Part shown: piece by piece, positions 34,385 through 36,230 of the stretch
Position numbering within the stretch: position 1 is the first letter of the stretch
How the letters are laid out: each line of letters begins with the position of its first letter
From: Clostridiales bacterium
GTDB taxonomy: Bacteria; Bacillota; Clostridia; Caldicoprobacterales; DTU083
DNA length: 36,230 nucleotides
NCBI GenBank assembly: GCA_012842605.1
Contig: DUSN01000009.1
Location: 1-36,230 of the forward strand
Reading direction: 5' to 3'
Made by a program: the position numbers and the translations under genes
Notes under the pieces: generated by a model
What the model was told of the DNA's origin: nothing
What the model saw: only the letters and a program-made list of their open reading frames with translations
Database searches by the model: none

Positions 34385-35488
34385 ATGAAGAAAGTAAAAG
34401 TGGGAATTATAGGCTGCGGCAATATCAGTGATATCTATCTCAAAAACTGTACCGGCGTATACAGCATTTTAGAAGTAGCAGCAGTAGCTGACCTAATACC
34501 TGAACGAGCCCGGGCTAAAGCAGAGCAGTACAATATTCCCAAAGCATGCTTGCCGGAAGAACTGCTGGCAGACCCGGAGATTGAAATTGTCCTTAATCTG
34601 ACCATACCTAAAGCCCATGCTGAGGTTTGCCTGGCATCCTTGCAAGCAGGCAAGCACGTGTATGTAGAAAAACCCTTGGCTGTTACAAGGGAAGACGGAA
34701 AAAAGATTATCACTTTGGCTAAAGAAAAGGGACTGCGGGTAGGCAGTGCACCGGATACCTTCCTTGGTGCAGGCATACAAACCTGCCGGAAGCTGATTGA
34801 TGATGGCTGGATAGGCACACCTATTGCAGCAACAGCATTTATGACATGCCATGGCCATGAAAGCTGGCATCCAGATCCGGAATTTTACTATCAAATAGGC
34901 GGAGGACCAATGTTTGATATGGGGCCTTATTACCTGACTGCTCTTATAGCCTTATTGGGTCCTGTTATAAGAGTAACCGGTTCTGCTCAAAAAAGCTTCA
35001 GCCAAAGGACTATTACCAGCAAACCCAAATATGGTAAGGTTATTGATGTGGAAGTTCCTACCCATGTGGCCGGTGTGCTGGACTTTGAAAATGGCGCTGT
35101 AGCTACAATCGTCACCAGCTTTGATGTATGGCATGCAAACCTGCCCAGGATTGAAATATACGGAAGCAGCGGCACTTTGAGCGTTCCTGATCCCAATACC
35201 TTTGGCGGACCTGTATATGTGAGAAGAGCAGATGCGGCGGATTGGTCCGAGATACCGTTAGCCTTTGGTTTTGCTGAAAACAGCAGGGGAATCGGTGCAG
35301 CAGATATGGCTCATGCCATCAGGTCAGGCAGGGCGCACCGGGCCAATGGTGACATGGCATATCATGTATTGGATATTATGCACGCTATACATGATGCATC
35401 AGCTTTGGGCAAACATATTCAGCTGGAAAGCACATGTGTCAGGCCGGCACCTTTTCCAATGGGATTAACGGCAGATAAACTGGATTAA
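34385..35488 (+). CDS. Gfo/Idh/MocA-family NAD(P)-dependent oxidoreductase
   Basis: 367 residues. The Rossmann motif [15 protein letters not shown] is at the start and the family lysine is in YVEKPLAVT near 96-104. The C-terminal domain contains [23 protein letters not shown], the usual active-site region. It would oxidise or reduce a sugar or cyclitol; the substrate is unknown. TTG 34382 and ATG 34385 are adjacent; ATG is seven bases after GGAGGAG and is preferred. It forms an operon with the ThuA-like gene, and a terminator follows. Confidence 0.92.
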   Translation: MKKVKVGIIGCGNISDIYLKNCTGVYSILEVAAVADLIPERARAKAEQYNIPKACLPEELLADPEIEIVLNLTIPKAHAEVCLASLQAGKHVYVEKPLAVTREDGKKIITLAKEKGLRVGSAPDTFLGAGIQTCRKLIDDGWIGTPIAATAFMTCHGHESWHPDPEFYYQIGGGPMFDMGPYYLTALIALLGPVIRVTGSAQKSFSQRTITSKPKYGKVIDVEVPTHVAGVLDFENGAVATIVTSFDVWHANLPRIEIYGSSGTLSVPDPNTFGGPVYVRRADAADWSEIPLAFGFAENSRGIGAADMAHAIRSGRAHRANGDMAYHVLDIMHAIHDASALGKHIQLESTCVRPAPFPMGLTADKLD

Positions 35489-35529
35489 TAATTAGTTGTA
35501 TAAGTACATAAGCAAACTGTTTAACTAAG

Positions 35530-35560
35530 AGCCTTCTGTTTCAGACAGGAGGCTTTCTTT
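35530..35560 (+). terminator. Intrinsic terminator after the oxidoreductase
   Basis: AGCCTTCTGT (35530-35539) pairs with ACAGGAGGCT (35545-35554) with one wobble and a five-base loop, followed by TTCTTT. The gap from here to 35733 has a possible -10 (TATACT, 35686-35691) but no clear -35. Confidence 0.8.
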
Positions 35561-35733
35561 ATACCTAAATCAGTTTAGGTCATATATGAAAGCTGAAATC
35601 TGAGACAGGCATCTGCTGAGAAATGTGCTTGCTGAATTTATATTTCTTTATTGAATGTGGACATACATATGCTGCCAAAATATGATATACTGGAAAAAAG
35701 GCCATATTCATTTTTCCTGGGGGGAGGATTCAT

Positions 35734-36230
35734 ATGGAGAAGCCGGTTAAAAAGTTTTATTGGGCCGTATTCTTTATTATATTGCTGTTATCTGCCTACC
35801 CTATAGTTATGGGTGCCAAAATAGTGATATTGTATATCAGACACGGAGTTATCCGGCCGGATGACTATGCCAACTATGTTATTCCGTATAGTGCACTATG
35901 CGCATCTATTCTTGTTATGCTGCTGCTTTACCCGCTGTTGTCAAAACTAAAGCGCTTTTCAGCACTGGCAGCTGCTATATTGGGTTCCGGGCTGTTTCTG
36001 GCATTAGAGCTGTATATGGAGAACATTACCATTAACAGTCCCGAGGCTCAGTCCACCCTGCAATGGCAGTTATTCTCCTGTATTGGCACACCTGCAGCAA
36101 TGCGGGCTTTTTTAAAATATTATGACAACACCTTCAAGATTCATTATTTTTTAATATCTTTTGTAATTTTGATACTTATAGCAAGCATTGTATACAATTA
36201 TAAGAATGCAGTTATTTCAAATAACCGTGA
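35734..36230 (+). CDS. Integral membrane protein of unknown function (N-terminal part)
   Basis: I do not recognise this protein. The frame runs open from ATG 35734 to the window edge, 165 codons, with no stop. The SD GGGGGAGG is about eight bases upstream. Four hydrophobic segments are visible at about residues 9-29, 48-68, 73-93 and 137-157, with an extracytoplasmic-looking loop containing ENITINSPEAQ and PAAMRAF. It could be a permease or a sensor input domain; the missing C-terminus would decide. It is separated from the previous gene by a terminator. Confidence 0.8.
   Translation, partial: MEKPVKKFYWAVFFIILLLSAYPIVMGAKIVILYIRHGVIRPDDYANYVIPYSALCASILVMLLLYPLLSKLKRFSALAAAILGSGLFLALELYMENITINSPEAQSTLQWQLFSCIGTPAAMRAFLKYYDNTFKIHYFLISFVILILIASIVYNYKNAVISNNR

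Noticed and set aside
35265..35468. 67-codon + strand frame inside the Gfo/Idh gene
   Set aside because: Out-of-frame shadow of a clear oxidoreductase, with no SD.

Overview
The window is a stretch of chromosome from an endospore-forming, mid-GC Firmicute, most likely a member of the Clostridia. It carries spoVB, mazG/yabN, rqcP/yabO, yabP, yabQ, divIC, yabR, spoIIE, tilS, hpt and ftsH in the order known from Bacillus subtilis. A second block, ctsR-mcsA-mcsB-clpC-radA, yacL, ispD-ispF and cysE-cysS, is also conserved there. The genus cannot be fixed from the sequence; a carD gene next to yacL and a GldG-type ABC module fit Clostridia better than Bacilli. Nearly all genes lie on the + strand and are closely packed with strong Shine-Dalgarno (SD) sites.

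Region by region. Positions 1-212 are the 3' end of a group II intron: the reverse transcriptase/maturase C-terminus, then domains V and VI. Positions 387-7178 hold a sporulation and cell-envelope cluster (SpoVB flippase, MazG, HU, RqcP, a SpoIID-like lipoprotein, YabP, YabQ, DivIC, S1-domain YabR). Positions 7229-7621 are a tRNA operon (initiator Met, elongator Met, Val) with its own promoter and terminator. Positions 7773-10384 are spoIIE behind a Spo0A-type promoter with a 21-bp spacer. Positions 10467-14525 are tilS-hpt-ftsH, followed by recX. Positions 15386-20092 are the ctsR-mcsA-mcsB-clpC stress operon behind a full-consensus CtsR operator. radA follows. The place usually held by disA is occupied by an opposite-strand gene for an unrecognised 131-residue protein. 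Then come carD, yacL, ispD and ispF, a secreted DUF1002 protein, and a cysteine-specific T-box leader controlling cysE-cysS. Positions 28666-33585 are a four-gene ABC module (ATPase, permease, GldG-like and DUF4340 proteins). A ThuA-like/Gfo-Idh pair and the start of a membrane protein close the window.

How it works together. The left half combines sporulation (cortex precursor flipping, sigma-F activation, coat/engulfment functions), division and tRNA maturation. The middle is proteostasis: FtsH, and ClpC with its McsB arginine-kinase adaptor. The right half is isoprenoid synthesis, cysteine synthesis and cysteinyl-tRNA charging, then transport.

I found no CRISPR array, rRNA gene, complete insertion sequence, phage or defence island. 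I see no convincing evidence for a wholly new system. The least explained items are the opposite-strand gene in the disA position, the GldG/DUF4340 ABC module, the SpoIID-like lipoprotein inserted in the yab cluster, and several strong RNA hairpins without terminator U-tracts.
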